Counted from the stretch's first letter, positions 23,493-32,501 are shown. The stretch: 64,000 bases of DNA from Halorussus caseinilyticus (GCF_029338395.1 NZ_CP119809.1:620001-684000); one strand, 5' to 3'. Translations and numbers: made by a program. The notes: generated by a model from the letters alone, not told the origin.

Positions 23493-24524
23493 ATGGAGAC
23501 TCGAACGCGTGCGTTCGCGGCCCTCGGGTTGACCGTCGGGATGTTTCTGTTGGTCCAACTCGGCGCGCTGGCGCTGGTCGAGCCGTTTCAGCAGGCGGGC
23601 TACCAGCAGGTAGAGAACCCCTCCGACCCGACGAACAGTCTGGTGTACGTCGGGGCGGTGCTGGTCCTGACCGGAGTGATGCTCCTCATCATCAAATTCG
23701 ACGTGCAGTGGTTGCTCCGCGGTGCGCTCATCTTCACCAGCGGACTGCTCTCGTGGTACGTCTTCTCGGTCGTGGTACCCGACTGGGTGGTCGTGGAGGC
23801 GGGAGGCGCACCCCTCAACGTGGTCGCGCTGGCCGCCGCGGGCGTCGTCGCGTTGGCGCTTGCGGTCCACCCCGAGTGGTACGTCATCGACGCCGCGGGC
23901 GTCCTGATGGGCGCTGGCGCGGCGGGACTGTTCGGCATCAGTTTCGGCCTGCTCCCGGCAATCCTGCTGTTGACGGTGCTGGCGGTGTACGACGCCATCA
24001 GCGTCTACGGCACCGAACACATGCTGACGCTGGCCTCGGGCGTGATGGACCTCAAAATTCCGGTCATCCTCGTGATTCCGATGAGCCTCTCGTACTCGTT
24101 TCTCGACGACGAGGGGATGGCCGACGACGCGGGCGGCGAACCGGACGCCAGTGCCGCCGACGGCGGAGAACCGGCGGCGGACGCCGATGGGACTCCGGAG
24201 ACGGACGCGGAGGCCGAGCGCCCAGAGATGGGCGAGCGCGACGTGTTCTTCATCGGTCTCGGCGACGCCGTGATGCCGACGGTGATGGTCGCCAGCGCCG
24301 CGTTCTTCGCGCCCGCCGAACCGCTGGTCTCGGGTCTCGCACTGAACCTGCCCGCGTTGACCTCGATGATTGGTACCATCGCGGGCCTGCTGGTCCTGCT
24401 CTGGATGGTGATGAAGGGTCGGGCGCACGCGGGACTCCCGCTTCTGAACGGCGGCGCGATTGGCGGGTATCTGGTCGGTGCGCTGGCGAGCGGGATGACG
24501 TTGGTGCAGGCGTTGGGACTGTAA
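23493..24524 (+). CDS. Presenilin/signal-peptide-peptidase-like aspartyl protease
   Basis: Intramembrane aspartyl protease of the archaeal presenilin homologue group (family A22). The 343-residue protein has about nine hydrophobic helices. The two catalytic Asp motifs are visible: VYDAISVY (D167) in helix 6 and GLGDAVMP (D258) in helix 7, with the PAL-region equivalent GLPLLNGG near the C-terminus. An acidic, Ala/Gly-rich cytoplasmic loop of about 45 residues (205-250) separates helices 6 and 7. It probably cleaves signal-peptide remnants or other transmembrane segments. Stand-alone gene. Confidence 0.92.
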   Translation: METRTRAFAALGLTVGMFLLVQLGALALVEPFQQAGYQQVENPSDPTNSLVYVGAVLVLTGVMLLIIKFDVQWLLRGALIFTSGLLSWYVFSVVVPDWVVVEAGGAPLNVVALAAAGVVALALAVHPEWYVIDAAGVLMGAGAAGLFGISFGLLPAILLLTVLAVYDAISVYGTEHMLTLASGVMDLKIPVILVIPMSLSYSFLDDEGMADDAGGEPDASAADGGEPAADADGTPETDAEAERPEMGERDVFFIGLGDAVMPTVMVASAAFFAPAEPLVSGLALNLPALTSMIGTIAGLLVLLWMVMKGRAHAGLPLLNGGAIGGYLVGALASGMTLVQALGL

Positions 24525-24630
24525 CCGCGACTCTTCTCGGTCCGCGCTTCGTCACGATTGCGGTGGGCGCGTTTCGCCCGTGATATGCCATCACAAGTGA
24601 TTTGCGAGGCTCTGTCAACCCATAAACGAG

Positions 24631-24660
24631 ACGACATACTCAAGTGTGAGTAAATATTTT
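24631..24660 (+). promoter_or_regulatory. Promoter with operator-like inverted repeat
   Basis: TACTCA, spacer AGTG, TGAGTA (24637-24652) is a perfect 6-bp inverted repeat leading straight into the TATA-like TAAATATTTT (24651-24660). It faces a very short reading frame at 24693. Composition differs sharply from the GC-rich surroundings. Confidence 0.5.
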
Positions 24661-24692
24661 GTAGAGATATGCAGTGGCAACATCCCCGAAAC

Positions 24693-24776
24693 ATGACCGA
24701 CGTAGAGCGCAAGAAACACGAGACGAAGGCGGGCACCAACTCGTCGTTCATCGCGGCCGTGATGATTGCGGCCTGA
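24693..24776 (+). CDS. Very small predicted protein (27 residues)
   Basis: MTDVERKKHETKAG opens a 27-residue frame ending in a short hydrophobic stretch (SSFIAAVMIAA). The start is about 35 bases after a convincing TATA-like box. It could be a genuine microprotein with a polar N-terminus and a short membrane-associated end, or the surviving N-terminus of a longer membrane protein lost by deletion. No homologue recognised. An in-frame ATG at 24669 would lengthen it by eight residues. Confidence 0.35.
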   Translation: MTDVERKKHETKAGTNSSFIAAVMIAA

Positions 24777-24861
24777 GAACGGTGACTCGCTCGTTCGACT
24801 CTCCCTTTCTCCGAATTCCGTCCCGACGAGTCGCTCGACTACTCGTCGGCGAACGACCGGC

Positions 24862-25860
24862 CTACTTCCCCGTGAGCGCCTCGCTCGCCGGTGCGAGCGA
24901 GATGTCCGACCCGAGTCCGTCCTCGGTCGCCTTCTCGTAGAGCATGTGGGCCGCGGCCACCGTCTCGATGCCGGTGCCGCCGCTGTCGAAGACCGTGATT
25001 TCGTCGTCGGACTCGCGGCCCGGCGCTTGCCCGGCGACGACTTCGCCGAGTTCGGCGTGAACGTGGTCCTCCGAGACTACGCCCTCGTCGCGCGCCGCGA
25101 TGAACGACCCGGCGTCCTGCGTGACTCGCTCGCGGAGGTCGGGGACGTACTTCGCGCGCTCGACGGTCGTGGCGTCGAGTTCGCGCTTGTTTGGGTGGTA
25201 CTGACCCATCGCGGTGACGTGGGTGCCGCCCGCGAGCAGGTCGCCGTCGAAGACGGGTTCGCTCGCGGTCGTGGCGGTAATCACGATGTCGGCCTCCTCG
25301 ACTGCGGCGGCGCTGGAGGCGACGGCGGCGACCGAGGGGTCCAACTGCTCGTTCATCTCGCCAGCGAACGCCTCCCGACTCTCCTTGGTGGGCGAGTAGA
25401 CCCAGACGCTTTCGAGGTCCCGGACCGTCGCCGTCGCGCGGAGTTGCCCGCGGGCCTGCGAACCAGCGCCGATGACCGCGAGCGTCTCGGCGTCCTCGCG
25501 GGCAAGCGCGTCCACGCCCACCGCGCCCGCCGCGCCGGTCTTGAAGGGGTTCATGCTCGCGCCGTCGAGGAGCGCGAGCGGTTCGCCAGACTCGGCGTCG
25601 AACAGCGGCGCGACGAACCACGCGTCCGTCTCGCCGAACCCGGCGGCGTACATGTACCCGCCCATCGCGCCGGTCTCGGGCAGGACCGCCGAGTAGTCGG
25701 TGAGCATCCCCGGCGGTTCCTCGTTGGTGAGTTTCGCACGGGGTCGGGCCGGAGCGCCCTCCCCGCGCTGGCGGTAGCCCTCGCGGACCGCCTCGACGTA
25801 CTCCGCGGGCGTCGCCAATCCGGAAATCTCCTCGCTCGTCAGAAACACTGCGTCCGTCAT
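24862..25860 (-). CDS. Ornithine cyclodeaminase / alanine dehydrogenase family enzyme
   Basis: NAD(P)-dependent enzyme of the OCD/mu-crystallin family, 332 residues from the ATG at 25860 (MTDAVFLTSEE). The Rossmann motif is VIGAGSQARGQ, and the family motifs MGGYMYAAGFG and GGTHVTAMGQYHPNKREL are present. Members in archaea include alanine dehydrogenases and reductases of cyclic imines; the sequence does not let me choose. Upstream residues read in the same frame (to 26097) overlap the divergent promoter and are not part of the protein. Confidence 0.88.
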   Translation of the reverse strand: MTDAVFLTSEEISGLATPAEYVEAVREGYRQRGEGAPARPRAKLTNEEPPGMLTDYSAVLPETGAMGGYMYAAGFGETDAWFVAPLFDAESGEPLALLDGASMNPFKTGAAGAVGVDALAREDAETLAVIGAGSQARGQLRATATVRDLESVWVYSPTKESREAFAGEMNEQLDPSVAAVASSAAAVEEADIVITATTASEPVFDGDLLAGGTHVTAMGQYHPNKRELDATTVERAKYVPDLRERVTQDAGSFIAARDEGVVSEDHVHAELGEVVAGQAPGRESDDEITVFDSGGTGIETVAAAHMLYEKATEDGLGSDISLAPASEALTGK

Positions 25861-26182
25861 GGCCGGGACAACACAGTCCAGCCTCAAAACCGTTGAGGCA
25901 CCGGCGTCGAAAGTTCGAGACGGATGCTCGGAAGGTTCGTCCCGTGACGTATCCAGTCGCCGCGACGACTGCACGGAAGCGGTCCCGAAGAGTCCCCGCG
26001 CGCTCGCCACCGCCACGTCGCTTCGGTCGTCGGCGCGGAGCGCCGACGCACGTCCGGAGGAAGTCAGACAACTAGAAACAATTCTTAAAAATATCAATAA
26101 GCGTCTTTAACAATTCTATAGAATGCCAAAGCCCGCGCGACACGTCGCTTAAGGCGACGGAGAACCGAGAGACTACCGACAC
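25861..26182. other. Divergent promoter region with AT-rich palindrome
   Basis: This 322-base gap between the OCD gene and the XPB helicase gene holds no gene. An AT-rich block (about 26070-26125) includes a perfect 12-base palindrome ATTCTATAGAAT (26113-26124) and TATA-like TTCTTAAAAATA. It probably carries promoters in both directions. Confidence 0.55.
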
Positions 26183-27532
26183 GTGCCCGACGCGACCCTC
26201 ACCTTCGAGGACGGGACCGTCCGGGTCGAGACGGCCCCCGAAACGACGCTCGACCCGCCCCACACCGAGACCGACGCCCGGTCGAAGACCCGGAGAGCGC
26301 CCGCCTTCCGGTACGCCGCCCTGCGCCGGTGGTTGGACGAGCGAGCGGTCGACTACGAGGATTCGGTCCTCGACGCGCCCGACCTACCCAACGTCGCTTC
26401 GACCTACGAACTCCGGGAGTACCAGCACGATGCGCTCTCGGCGTGGCAGGACGCCGGACGCCGCGGGGTGTTGGAACTCCCGACCGGGAGCGGCAAGACC
26501 GTCATCGGCCTGAAAGCCATCGAGGACCTCCAGACGGCGACAATCGTCGTTGTTCCCACCATCGACCTGCTGGAGCAGTGGCGCCGCGAGTTGGAAGCCG
26601 AGTTCGGCGTCCCCGTCGGGCAGTTGGGCGGCGGCGAGCAGACCGTCGAGGCGCTGACCGTCTCGACCTACGACTCGGCGTACCTGCGGGCCGACGAGTT
26701 GGGCGACCGGTTCGGACTCGCCGTCTTCGACGAGGTGCATCACCTCGGCGGCGAGGGCTACCGGGACATCGCCCGACTGCTCACCGCGCCCGCCCGGATG
26801 GGCCTGACCGCGACGTTCGAGCGACCCGACGGCGCACACGAGGTAGTCGCCGAACTCGTGGGCGGGAAGGTCTACGCCATCGACCCCGACGAACTCGCCG
26901 GCGACCACCTCGCGCCCTACGACATCAAGCGCCTCGAAGTCGAGTTGACCCCCGAGGAACGCGAGCGCTACGAGGCCGCAAACGAGGTGTTCACGAACTA
27001 CCTCGCCAAATCCAACATTCGGATGCGAAGCGGGAGCGACTATCAGGAACTCGTCAAGCGCTCGGGGTCCGACCCCGAGGCGCGCGAGGCACTGCTCGCC
27101 AAGCAACGCGCCCGCGAGGTGATGATGAACAGCGACGCGAAGGTGGATGCGCTCGAAGCCATCCTCGACGACCACCGCCACGACCGAATCATCGTCTTCA
27201 CGGCGCACAACGACCTCGTGTACCGCCTCTCGGAACGATTCTTGCTCCCTGCCATCACCCACCAGACCGGCGCGGCCGAGCGCAGGGAAATCTTGGGCCG
27301 GTTCCGCGAGGGCGACTACTCGCGGGTCGTCACCTCGAACGTCTTGGACGAGGGCGTGGACGTGCCCGACGCCAACGTCGCGGTCCTCCTCTCGGGAAGC
27401 GGGAGCGAACGCGAGTTCACCCAGCGACTCGGACGAATCCTCCGACCGAAGGACGACGACCGACCGGCACTGCTCTACGAAGTCGTCAGCGCGGAAACCG
27501 CCGAGGAACGGGTGGCCGAGCGTCGGCGGTGA
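26183..27532 (+). CDS. XPB/Rad25-like DNA helicase
   Basis: SF2 helicase homologous to the XPB subunit of eukaryotic TFIIH, implicated in DNA repair together with Bax1. The 449-residue protein starts with GTG. Residues 1-70 form an N-terminal damage-recognition-like region. Walker A is PTGSGKT (100-106), motif II is DEVHH (183-187), motif III is the GLTATF segment, and motif VI QRLGRILRP is near 413. The thumb-like insertion typical of XPB lies in the second half (about 260-320). The partner Bax1 gene follows at 28070 with one opposite-strand gene between them. Confidence 0.92.
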   Translation: MPDATLTFEDGTVRVETAPETTLDPPHTETDARSKTRRAPAFRYAALRRWLDERAVDYEDSVLDAPDLPNVASTYELREYQHDALSAWQDAGRRGVLELPTGSGKTVIGLKAIEDLQTATIVVVPTIDLLEQWRRELEAEFGVPVGQLGGGEQTVEALTVSTYDSAYLRADELGDRFGLAVFDEVHHLGGEGYRDIARLLTAPARMGLTATFERPDGAHEVVAELVGGKVYAIDPDELAGDHLAPYDIKRLEVELTPEERERYEAANEVFTNYLAKSNIRMRSGSDYQELVKRSGSDPEAREALLAKQRAREVMMNSDAKVDALEAILDDHRHDRIIVFTAHNDLVYRLSERFLLPAITHQTGAAERREILGRFREGDYSRVVTSNVLDEGVDVPDANVAVLLSGSGSEREFTQRLGRILRPKDDDRPALLYEVVSAETAEERVAERRR

Positions 27533-27545
27533 GAACCGCCGACGC

Positions 27546-27992
27546 TCAGGGCCGGAAGTCAACTTCGATGTTTCCGCCTCGGGCGAACTGCCGGTAGGCA
27601 ACGTCGAACGACAGCGTGACCGTCTTCGTCTCGCCCGCGGGCACGGTGACTTCCCGCGACTCGCGGGCCGCAACCGTGTCGTCGCCGTCGTCGGTTTCGG
27701 TCTCGCTCTCTCCGGTCGCGTTATCGCTGGTTTCGGTCCCGGTGGTCGGTTCGCTGGCGGTCACGGTGACGTAGACGTGGCCGGTCCCCTCGGCGTCTCC
27801 GGCGTTTTTCACCGTCACCGTCACGACCAGATTCCCCGACTCGTCCTCCCGAAAGTCGAACCCCTCCTTCGAGAGGTCCGCCGACGGTCCCGACTCCGCG
27901 TCTCCGCTTCCCCCCGAACATCCCGCGAGCGACCCGAGACCCGCAGTCGTCCCGACGGCCAGACACTTCCGGAGCGCGTCGCGTCTGCGCAT
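27546..27992 (-). CDS. Tat-exported lipoprotein with CARDB-like fold
   Basis: A 148-residue protein with an N-terminal RRRDALRKCLAVGTTAGLG signal and lipobox SLAGC (C25), so it should be translocated by Tat and lipid-anchored at the cell surface. The mature part is a single beta-sandwich (NLVVTVTVKNAGDAEGTGHVY, REVTVPAGETKTVTLSFDV), resembling the CARDB/FxLYD adhesion-type domains. A Thr/Glu/Asp-rich loop (about 85-110) interrupts it. Inserted on the opposite strand between the xpb and bax1 genes. Confidence 0.85.
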   Translation of the reverse strand: MRRRDALRKCLAVGTTAGLGSLAGCSGGSGDAESGPSADLSKEGFDFREDESGNLVVTVTVKNAGDAEGTGHVYVTVTASEPTTGTETSDNATGESETETDDGDDTVAARESREVTVPAGETKTVTLSFDVAYRQFARGGNIEVDFRP

Positions 27993-28069
27993 AGCCCAGA
28001 GTCCGAGGCCAGCGAAATGAGTCTTCTGTCTTCCGACGATTTTTGTACGCGCCCCCCTTCCCTCCGGAT

Positions 28070-29581
28070 ATGCTCACGAAGGACCTGTTGCGCGTTTCCA
28101 GAGCGGGCGGGGGCTACCATCCCCAGTTCGCTGGCCGGAGACACCGGCCGCTGGCCGCGCGGGTCCTCGGCACGTATCAGGGACACGTCGGCGAACCCCG
28201 CGAGAGACTCGACGCCGCGCTCTCGGACCTCGAAGGCGAGGCCGACCACTTCAAACTCGTCCGCGGGTTCGCCAAACTCCTCGAACGCGAGGCCCTCTTC
28301 GAGACCCGCGCCGAGGTCCCGCCCGAGCGCGCACGCCGAGCCGCGTTCGAGACCGCCGAGGAAGTCGGCGTCGTCTCCGAGTCCGAACGCGCCGAGGCCC
28401 TCACGACCGCAAGCCAGCGACTCGCGGCGAACGCCGACCCCGAGTCCGTCGCCGACTCGCTCTACGCCGACTTGGACGAGCGACAGGTCCTCACCGAGTT
28501 CGACGCTCGGTGGAGTCCCGACGAACTGCTCGCCCAGTACAACCTCTCGCTGGCCCAAACCGCGCTCTTCGACGCCACCGAGGTCCGGGTCCGCACCTCC
28601 GACCCGAAGGCGCTCGTCTCGGCGGTCAAGCGCCTGCGCCTGCTGTACGAGATTCGTAAGACTGGCGCGGGCAGGGAAGTCGTCGTCACCGGTCCGGACG
28701 CCCTCTTTCGCTCGACCCGGCGCTACGGCACCCGGTTCGCGCGCCTGCTCCGAACCGTCGCCAAGGCCGACGAGTGGACCCTCTCGGCGACCGTGGACGA
28801 CTACGGCACCGAGCGCACCCTTTCTCTGTCCGACGACGACCCCGTGGCGGTTCCCGGTACCGAACCGGTCGCGGACGTGAGCTTCGACAGCGGCGTCGAG
28901 GCCGACTTCGCCGCCCGGTTCGAGTCGCTGGATTTAGACTGGGACCTCACCCGCGAACCCGAACCCCTCGAAACCGGCGCTCGGGTCATGATTCCGGACT
29001 TCGCGTTCGACTACGAACACGCCGACTTCCGGGTCTTCTTCGAGATAATGGGCTTCTGGACGCCCGAGTACGTCGAGAAGAAACTCGGCCAGTTGGAGAC
29101 CGTGGAAGATGTCGAGATGCTGGTCGCGGTGGACGAGAGTCTCGGCGTCGGCGAAGACATCGAGGCCCGCGACCACCGAGCGATTTCCTACTCGGGGACG
29201 ATTCGGCTCAAGGAGGTTCGGGACGCCCTCCGGCGCTACGAGGAGGAGTTAGTCGCCGAGAGCGCCGCGGACCTCCCCGACGAACTCGTCCCCGAGGCCG
29301 ACGTGACTACGCTAGCGTCTCTCGCCCGCGCGCGAGGCGTCAGCGAAGACGCCATCGAGGGTCAGTCGTTCCCCGACCACGAGCGCGTGGGTCGGACGCT
29401 CGTCCGGCCCGCCGTCCTCGCGGCCCTCGCCGACGAAATCGAGACCGGGATGACGTTCGCGGACGCCGAAGACGCCCTCGCGGACCGCGGCGTCGAGGAC
29501 GCCAGCGCGGTCCTCTCGGAACTCGGCTACGCCGTCGAGTGGGAGGGGTTGAGCGGCGGCACCGTGGTCGAGAAGTCCTGA
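28070..29581 (+). CDS. bax1: Bax1-type nuclease (DUF790 family), XPB partner
   Basis: Structure-specific endonuclease known in archaea as the binding partner of XPB, cutting near bubble or fork junctions. The 503-residue protein starts MLTKDLLRVSRAGGGYHPQF, the usual N-terminus. A C-terminal nuclease-like domain contains IPDFAFDYEHADFRVFFEIMG (the D...E pattern of restriction-enzyme-like folds; segments DFAF and FEIMGFW) around residues 310-335. The ATG at 28070 fits the conserved first residues. It lies 77 bases after the start of the lipoprotein gene on the other strand. Confidence 0.9.
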   Translation: MLTKDLLRVSRAGGGYHPQFAGRRHRPLAARVLGTYQGHVGEPRERLDAALSDLEGEADHFKLVRGFAKLLEREALFETRAEVPPERARRAAFETAEEVGVVSESERAEALTTASQRLAANADPESVADSLYADLDERQVLTEFDARWSPDELLAQYNLSLAQTALFDATEVRVRTSDPKALVSAVKRLRLLYEIRKTGAGREVVVTGPDALFRSTRRYGTRFARLLRTVAKADEWTLSATVDDYGTERTLSLSDDDPVAVPGTEPVADVSFDSGVEADFAARFESLDLDWDLTREPEPLETGARVMIPDFAFDYEHADFRVFFEIMGFWTPEYVEKKLGQLETVEDVEMLVAVDESLGVGEDIEARDHRAISYSGTIRLKEVRDALRRYEEELVAESAADLPDELVPEADVTTLASLARARGVSEDAIEGQSFPDHERVGRTLVRPAVLAALADEIETGMTFADAEDALADRGVEDASAVLSELGYAVEWEGLSGGTVVEKS

Positions 29582-29587
29582 CCCGTC

Positions 29588-30121
29588 TCAGCAGTAGCAT
29601 TGGGCCGCGTAGACCAGCGTCCGACCCCCGGCGTCCGTGCCGACGGCCGCGCCGGTCCCCTGCGCGTCCCACACGTCCCAGAACGCGAGTTCCTTCTTCT
29701 CGGGACTGGCCAGCAGGCGGTCGAACAGTCTCCGGGCCACTTCCGCTTCGGTGTACGACCCCGAGTCGAACCCGATTTTGAACAGGACGGCGTTGCCGAC
29801 CCGCGGCCCGTCTGAGTCCGCCGGGACGCCGCCACACGAGTAGTCGAACTTCCGGTAGCGGTCGGCCAGCGTCTCGCCGTCGGGCGAGGTCATCCGGAGG
29901 TACGAGTCGTCCAGCATGTCCTCGGCGTGGTAGCGCGCGACTTTCACCAGTTTCTCGTCGGTGGCGAAGTAGCCCACGCCGCGGTCGGTCCGGGCCTCGT
30001 TCACGTAGTCGCGCAGGTGGTCGGCTATCGCCGTCCGGTCCAGTTTCGGCCCGAGCAGGCGTCCGCTACACCCCGCGACCGCACCGGAGCAGGCGGTCGC
30101 CAAGAACGCGCGGCGGTTCAT
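29588..30121 (-). CDS. CAP/SCP-domain Tat lipoprotein
   Basis: A 177-residue exported protein. The N-terminus MNRRAFLATACSGAVAGCSG contains a twin-arginine signal and lipobox (AGC, C18). The mature domain resembles the CAP (SCP/PR-1) fold: YVNEARTDRGVGYFATDEKLVKVARYHAEDM matches the first helices and its catalytic-like His. Later segments (YTEAEVARRLFDRLLASPEKKELAF) are consistent. CAP proteins in haloarchaea are secreted with unknown ligands. It converges with the Bax1 gene, with 6 bases between their ends. Confidence 0.82.
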   Translation of the reverse strand: MNRRAFLATACSGAVAGCSGRLLGPKLDRTAIADHLRDYVNEARTDRGVGYFATDEKLVKVARYHAEDMLDDSYLRMTSPDGETLADRYRKFDYSCGGVPADSDGPRVGNAVLFKIGFDSGSYTEAEVARRLFDRLLASPEKKELAFWDVWDAQGTGAAVGTDAGGRTLVYAAQCYC

Positions 30122-30167
30122 ACCGGCCCTTCGAAGGAGGGGTACAAAATATCGGGGATTCGGTAGT

Positions 30168-30683
30168 TCAGAGGTCGCGCTGGCGACCCTTCGGCACCGG
30201 ACTCCGGAGTTCGTCGTGGACGTAGAGACCGACGCCGAGGGGTTCGCGGCCGCCCGCGAGTTCGTGGACCGCGACGAGATACCCCCAGTCGCCGTCCCAG
30301 TCGATTTCTTGGTCCTCGCCCCGGACGAACCGACGGGCCTGTTCGCGGGTGAGTTCGATGACGTTCGTACTCGCCTCGCGGCCGAACCGCTGGACCGCGT
30401 TGGTCGTCGGTTTCCAGTGTTCTTGGCGAGTCCGGAGGAACTTCATCCCGAGGGCTTCGATGCGGAGCGGCGACGACACGTCGCCGCGGAGAATCCAGAT
30501 TTTGCCCTTGCCCTTTTCCCAGAAGGTGTACCCCTCGAAGGTCTCGGGCGGAATTGCGAACCGCTGGTCCCACCACTCGACGACCTCCTCGCGGGTCGCC
30601 CGGCCTTCGACCTCCCGGTCGTCGGCGGTGGCGGGCAGGCGGTCGAACTGCTGGCCGTCGTTCGTGGGAGCGTCTTCGGTCAT
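30168..30683 (-). CDS. Conserved protein paired with the RNA m5C methyltransferase
   Basis: A 171-residue protein whose ATG (30681-30683) overlaps the stop region of the upstream methyltransferase gene, so both are in one operon. The segments EVVEWWDQRFAIPPETFEGY and FVRGEDQEIDWDGDWGYLVA, with LGVGLYVHDELRSPVPKGR near the end, look like the C-terminal PUA-like RNA-binding module that other NSUN proteins carry in the same chain. Here it appears as a separate protein, probably the RNA-binding partner. That assignment is by context and general resemblance, not a clear motif. Confidence 0.75.
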   Translation of the reverse strand: MTEDAPTNDGQQFDRLPATADDREVEGRATREEVVEWWDQRFAIPPETFEGYTFWEKGKGKIWILRGDVSSPLRIEALGMKFLRTRQEHWKPTTNAVQRFGREASTNVIELTREQARRFVRGEDQEIDWDGDWGYLVAVHELAGGREPLGVGLYVHDELRSPVPKGRQRDL

Positions 30684-31588
30684 CCCTCCACCTCCAGTTT
30701 CGCGCAGAAGAACCCGCCGGTGTCGTTGTGGTGGGGGTAGAAGCGTCTGGCCTTCCGGACGCTTTCGTGGTAGGACTCGCCGTCGAACTCGGTGACGCCG
30801 GGCCGGGAGTCCAGCGGGATGTCGAACTCCACGAGTCGGCAGTCCTCGGTTTCGAGGGCGTAGTCGAGGACGGCCTCGTTCTCCTCGGGCGCGAAGGTGC
30901 AGGTCGAGTAGACCACGGTGCCGCCCTCGCGGGTGGCTTGGACCGCGCGCCGGAGGATGCCCTTCTGGACCCCGGCGATGCTCCGAACGTGGTCTATCGA
31001 CCACTCGTCCAGCGTGGTCGGGTTCTTCCGGATGGTCCCCTCGCACGAGCAGGGCACGTCCACGAGGGCCTTGTCGAAGGCGTCGAAGTCGAAGGGCTTG
31101 AGCGAGAAGTTCCGCGAGTCGCTGTTCGTGACCGCGGTGTTCGTCACGCCGAGTCGCTCGGTGTTGAACCGCAGGGCCGAGAGGCGACCGAGGTTGTTGT
31201 CGTTGGCGACGACGAGTCCCGCGTCGTCCATCAGCGCGGCGAGTTGGGTCGTCTTGCTCCCCGGCGCGGCGCAGGCGTCCCAGACGCGCTCGCCGGACTC
31301 GGGCGCGAGGACTTCGGCCGGAATCGCCGAGACTTCCTCTTGGCCGTGAATCCACCCGTGGTACGACGCCCACGTGCTACCGGGGTTGTCGGTGTCCAAC
31401 TCCAGCACGGTGTCGGACCACTCGCGGCCGGTCCAGTCGATTCCGTCCTCGTCCAGCGCCGCCTTCGCTCGCTCCGGGGTCGCCTTGATGGTGTTGACCC
31501 GAACGACCGAGGGGAGCGGGCGCTGGCACGCGTCGAGGAAGGCGTCGAAGTCCTCGACCAGCGGTTCGTAGCGCTCCAGTTTCTCCAT
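30680..31588 (-). CDS. NSUN/RsmB-type RNA (cytosine-5) methyltransferase
   Basis: SAM-dependent enzyme that methylates C5 of cytosines in tRNA or rRNA. The 302-residue protein has motif I DACAAPGSKT (104-113), motif IV DVPCSCEGT with the release cysteine C180, and motif VI YSTCTFAPEENE with the catalytic cysteine C230. An N-terminal RNA-binding segment precedes the fold (VVRVNTIKATPERAK). The exact target cytosine is not evident. Overlaps the downstream gene by four bases. Confidence 0.93.
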   Translation of the reverse strand: MEKLERYEPLVEDFDAFLDACQRPLPSVVRVNTIKATPERAKAALDEDGIDWTGREWSDTVLELDTDNPGSTWASYHGWIHGQEEVSAIPAEVLAPESGERVWDACAAPGSKTTQLAALMDDAGLVVANDNNLGRLSALRFNTERLGVTNTAVTNSDSRNFSLKPFDFDAFDKALVDVPCSCEGTIRKNPTTLDEWSIDHVRSIAGVQKGILRRAVQATREGGTVVYSTCTFAPEENEAVLDYALETEDCRLVEFDIPLDSRPGVTEFDGESYHESVRKARRFYPHHNDTGGFFCAKLEVEG

Positions 31589-31696
31589 TGGCGGGGAGTT
31601 GGCGCGAGCGGCGTTTGTGGGTTTCGGAAGGCCGACGATAGGGCGTACTGGCGAGCAGAAAAATAATATGGTCGAGGAGAATCAGCAATCGTACAA

Positions 31697-32167
31697 ATGG
31701 ATGAACCAAATTGGGCAAAAGTAATCGAATACCTGTATCAAGACCCGGAAACGGTCAAACATCGAATGGCAGAAATTGAGGGACACGGACTCGTAGAAGA
31801 GACGGAACTCTCTGAGGACGAAGTGGAAAAATCACTACAGTTTTTAGAGCGTCAGGAGCTGGTTTCGAGGAAGCCAACGAACAAGACGGTCCCTGACGAG
31901 GCAGAATCTGTCGAAGAAGTAGCGGAAAGCATGGGGTGGGAAATAAAACTAACAGAAGAAGGTTTTCAGGTAGCACACGAGAGAGAAATAGCCAAGAGAG
32001 AAGATGATAGAAACGTTGCTATCGTGCTACTAACCTTTCTTTTAGCTGGAACGTCTGCGGTTCGTACAATGGAGCCAATTATCGGTGAAGATTCTCTCAC
32101 GTTGTTTGCGATATTGGTCTTTTCTGTATTTCTCGGAGTTATTTGGAAGACAGACTTTACATGGTAA
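31697..32167 (+). CDS. Winged-helix-like membrane-anchored protein, 156 residues
   Basis: N-terminal half (about residues 1-100) is acidic and helical, with a pattern like a winged helix (LSEDEVEKSLQFLERQELVSRK then EIKLTEEGFQVAHE). Two hydrophobic segments follow, about 108-123 and 132-150. This could be a membrane-tethered transcription regulator. The gene is clearly more AT-rich than its neighbours, suggesting recent acquisition. Its ATG follows a TATA-like AAAATAATATGG about 30 bases upstream. Family not recognised. Confidence 0.65.
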   Translation: MDEPNWAKVIEYLYQDPETVKHRMAEIEGHGLVEETELSEDEVEKSLQFLERQELVSRKPTNKTVPDEAESVEEVAESMGWEIKLTEEGFQVAHEREIAKREDDRNVAIVLLTFLLAGTSAVRTMEPIIGEDSLTLFAILVFSVFLGVIWKTDFTW

Positions 32168-32222
32168 GCCAAACTGAACGTTGGCCCCAGAGATTACCCG
32201 TGCATCTCTCGTCGTCTCTCTC

Positions 32223-32501
32223 ATGGCAAACGCGAACGCACCCGACGACGTGGACTGGGACGACGCGGCGCGCATGGAACTCGAACCCGACGCCATCCAC
32301 GAGAACGACGACGGCTACTACTTCGACTGCCCCGAATGCGGGTCCCCGGCGACCATCGAGAACATCATCGAGAAGGGCCGGTGCAACGGCTACCTGAACG
32401 AACAGGTCGAGGGCATCGACTTCGACGTGAAGAACATCTCGTGTTCGGCCCGCCTCCAACTCGAACTGGCGTACACCGCCGACCCCGAATCCGAGACGTA
32501 G
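32223..32501 (+). CDS. Small zinc-binding protein of unknown function
   Basis: A 92-residue acidic protein starting at the ATG at 32223 (MANANAPDDVDW). One CPEC pair sits near residue 39 and two more cysteines near residues 56 and 75 (RCNGYL, ISCSAR), so a single zinc site with unequal spacing is likely. No other domain. Promoter-like sequence is not obvious upstream. It precedes the repeat-rich gap at 32502-32896. Confidence 0.7.
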   Translation: MANANAPDDVDWDDAARMELEPDAIHENDDGYYFDCPECGSPATIENIIEKGRCNGYLNEQVEGIDFDVKNISCSARLQLELAYTADPESET

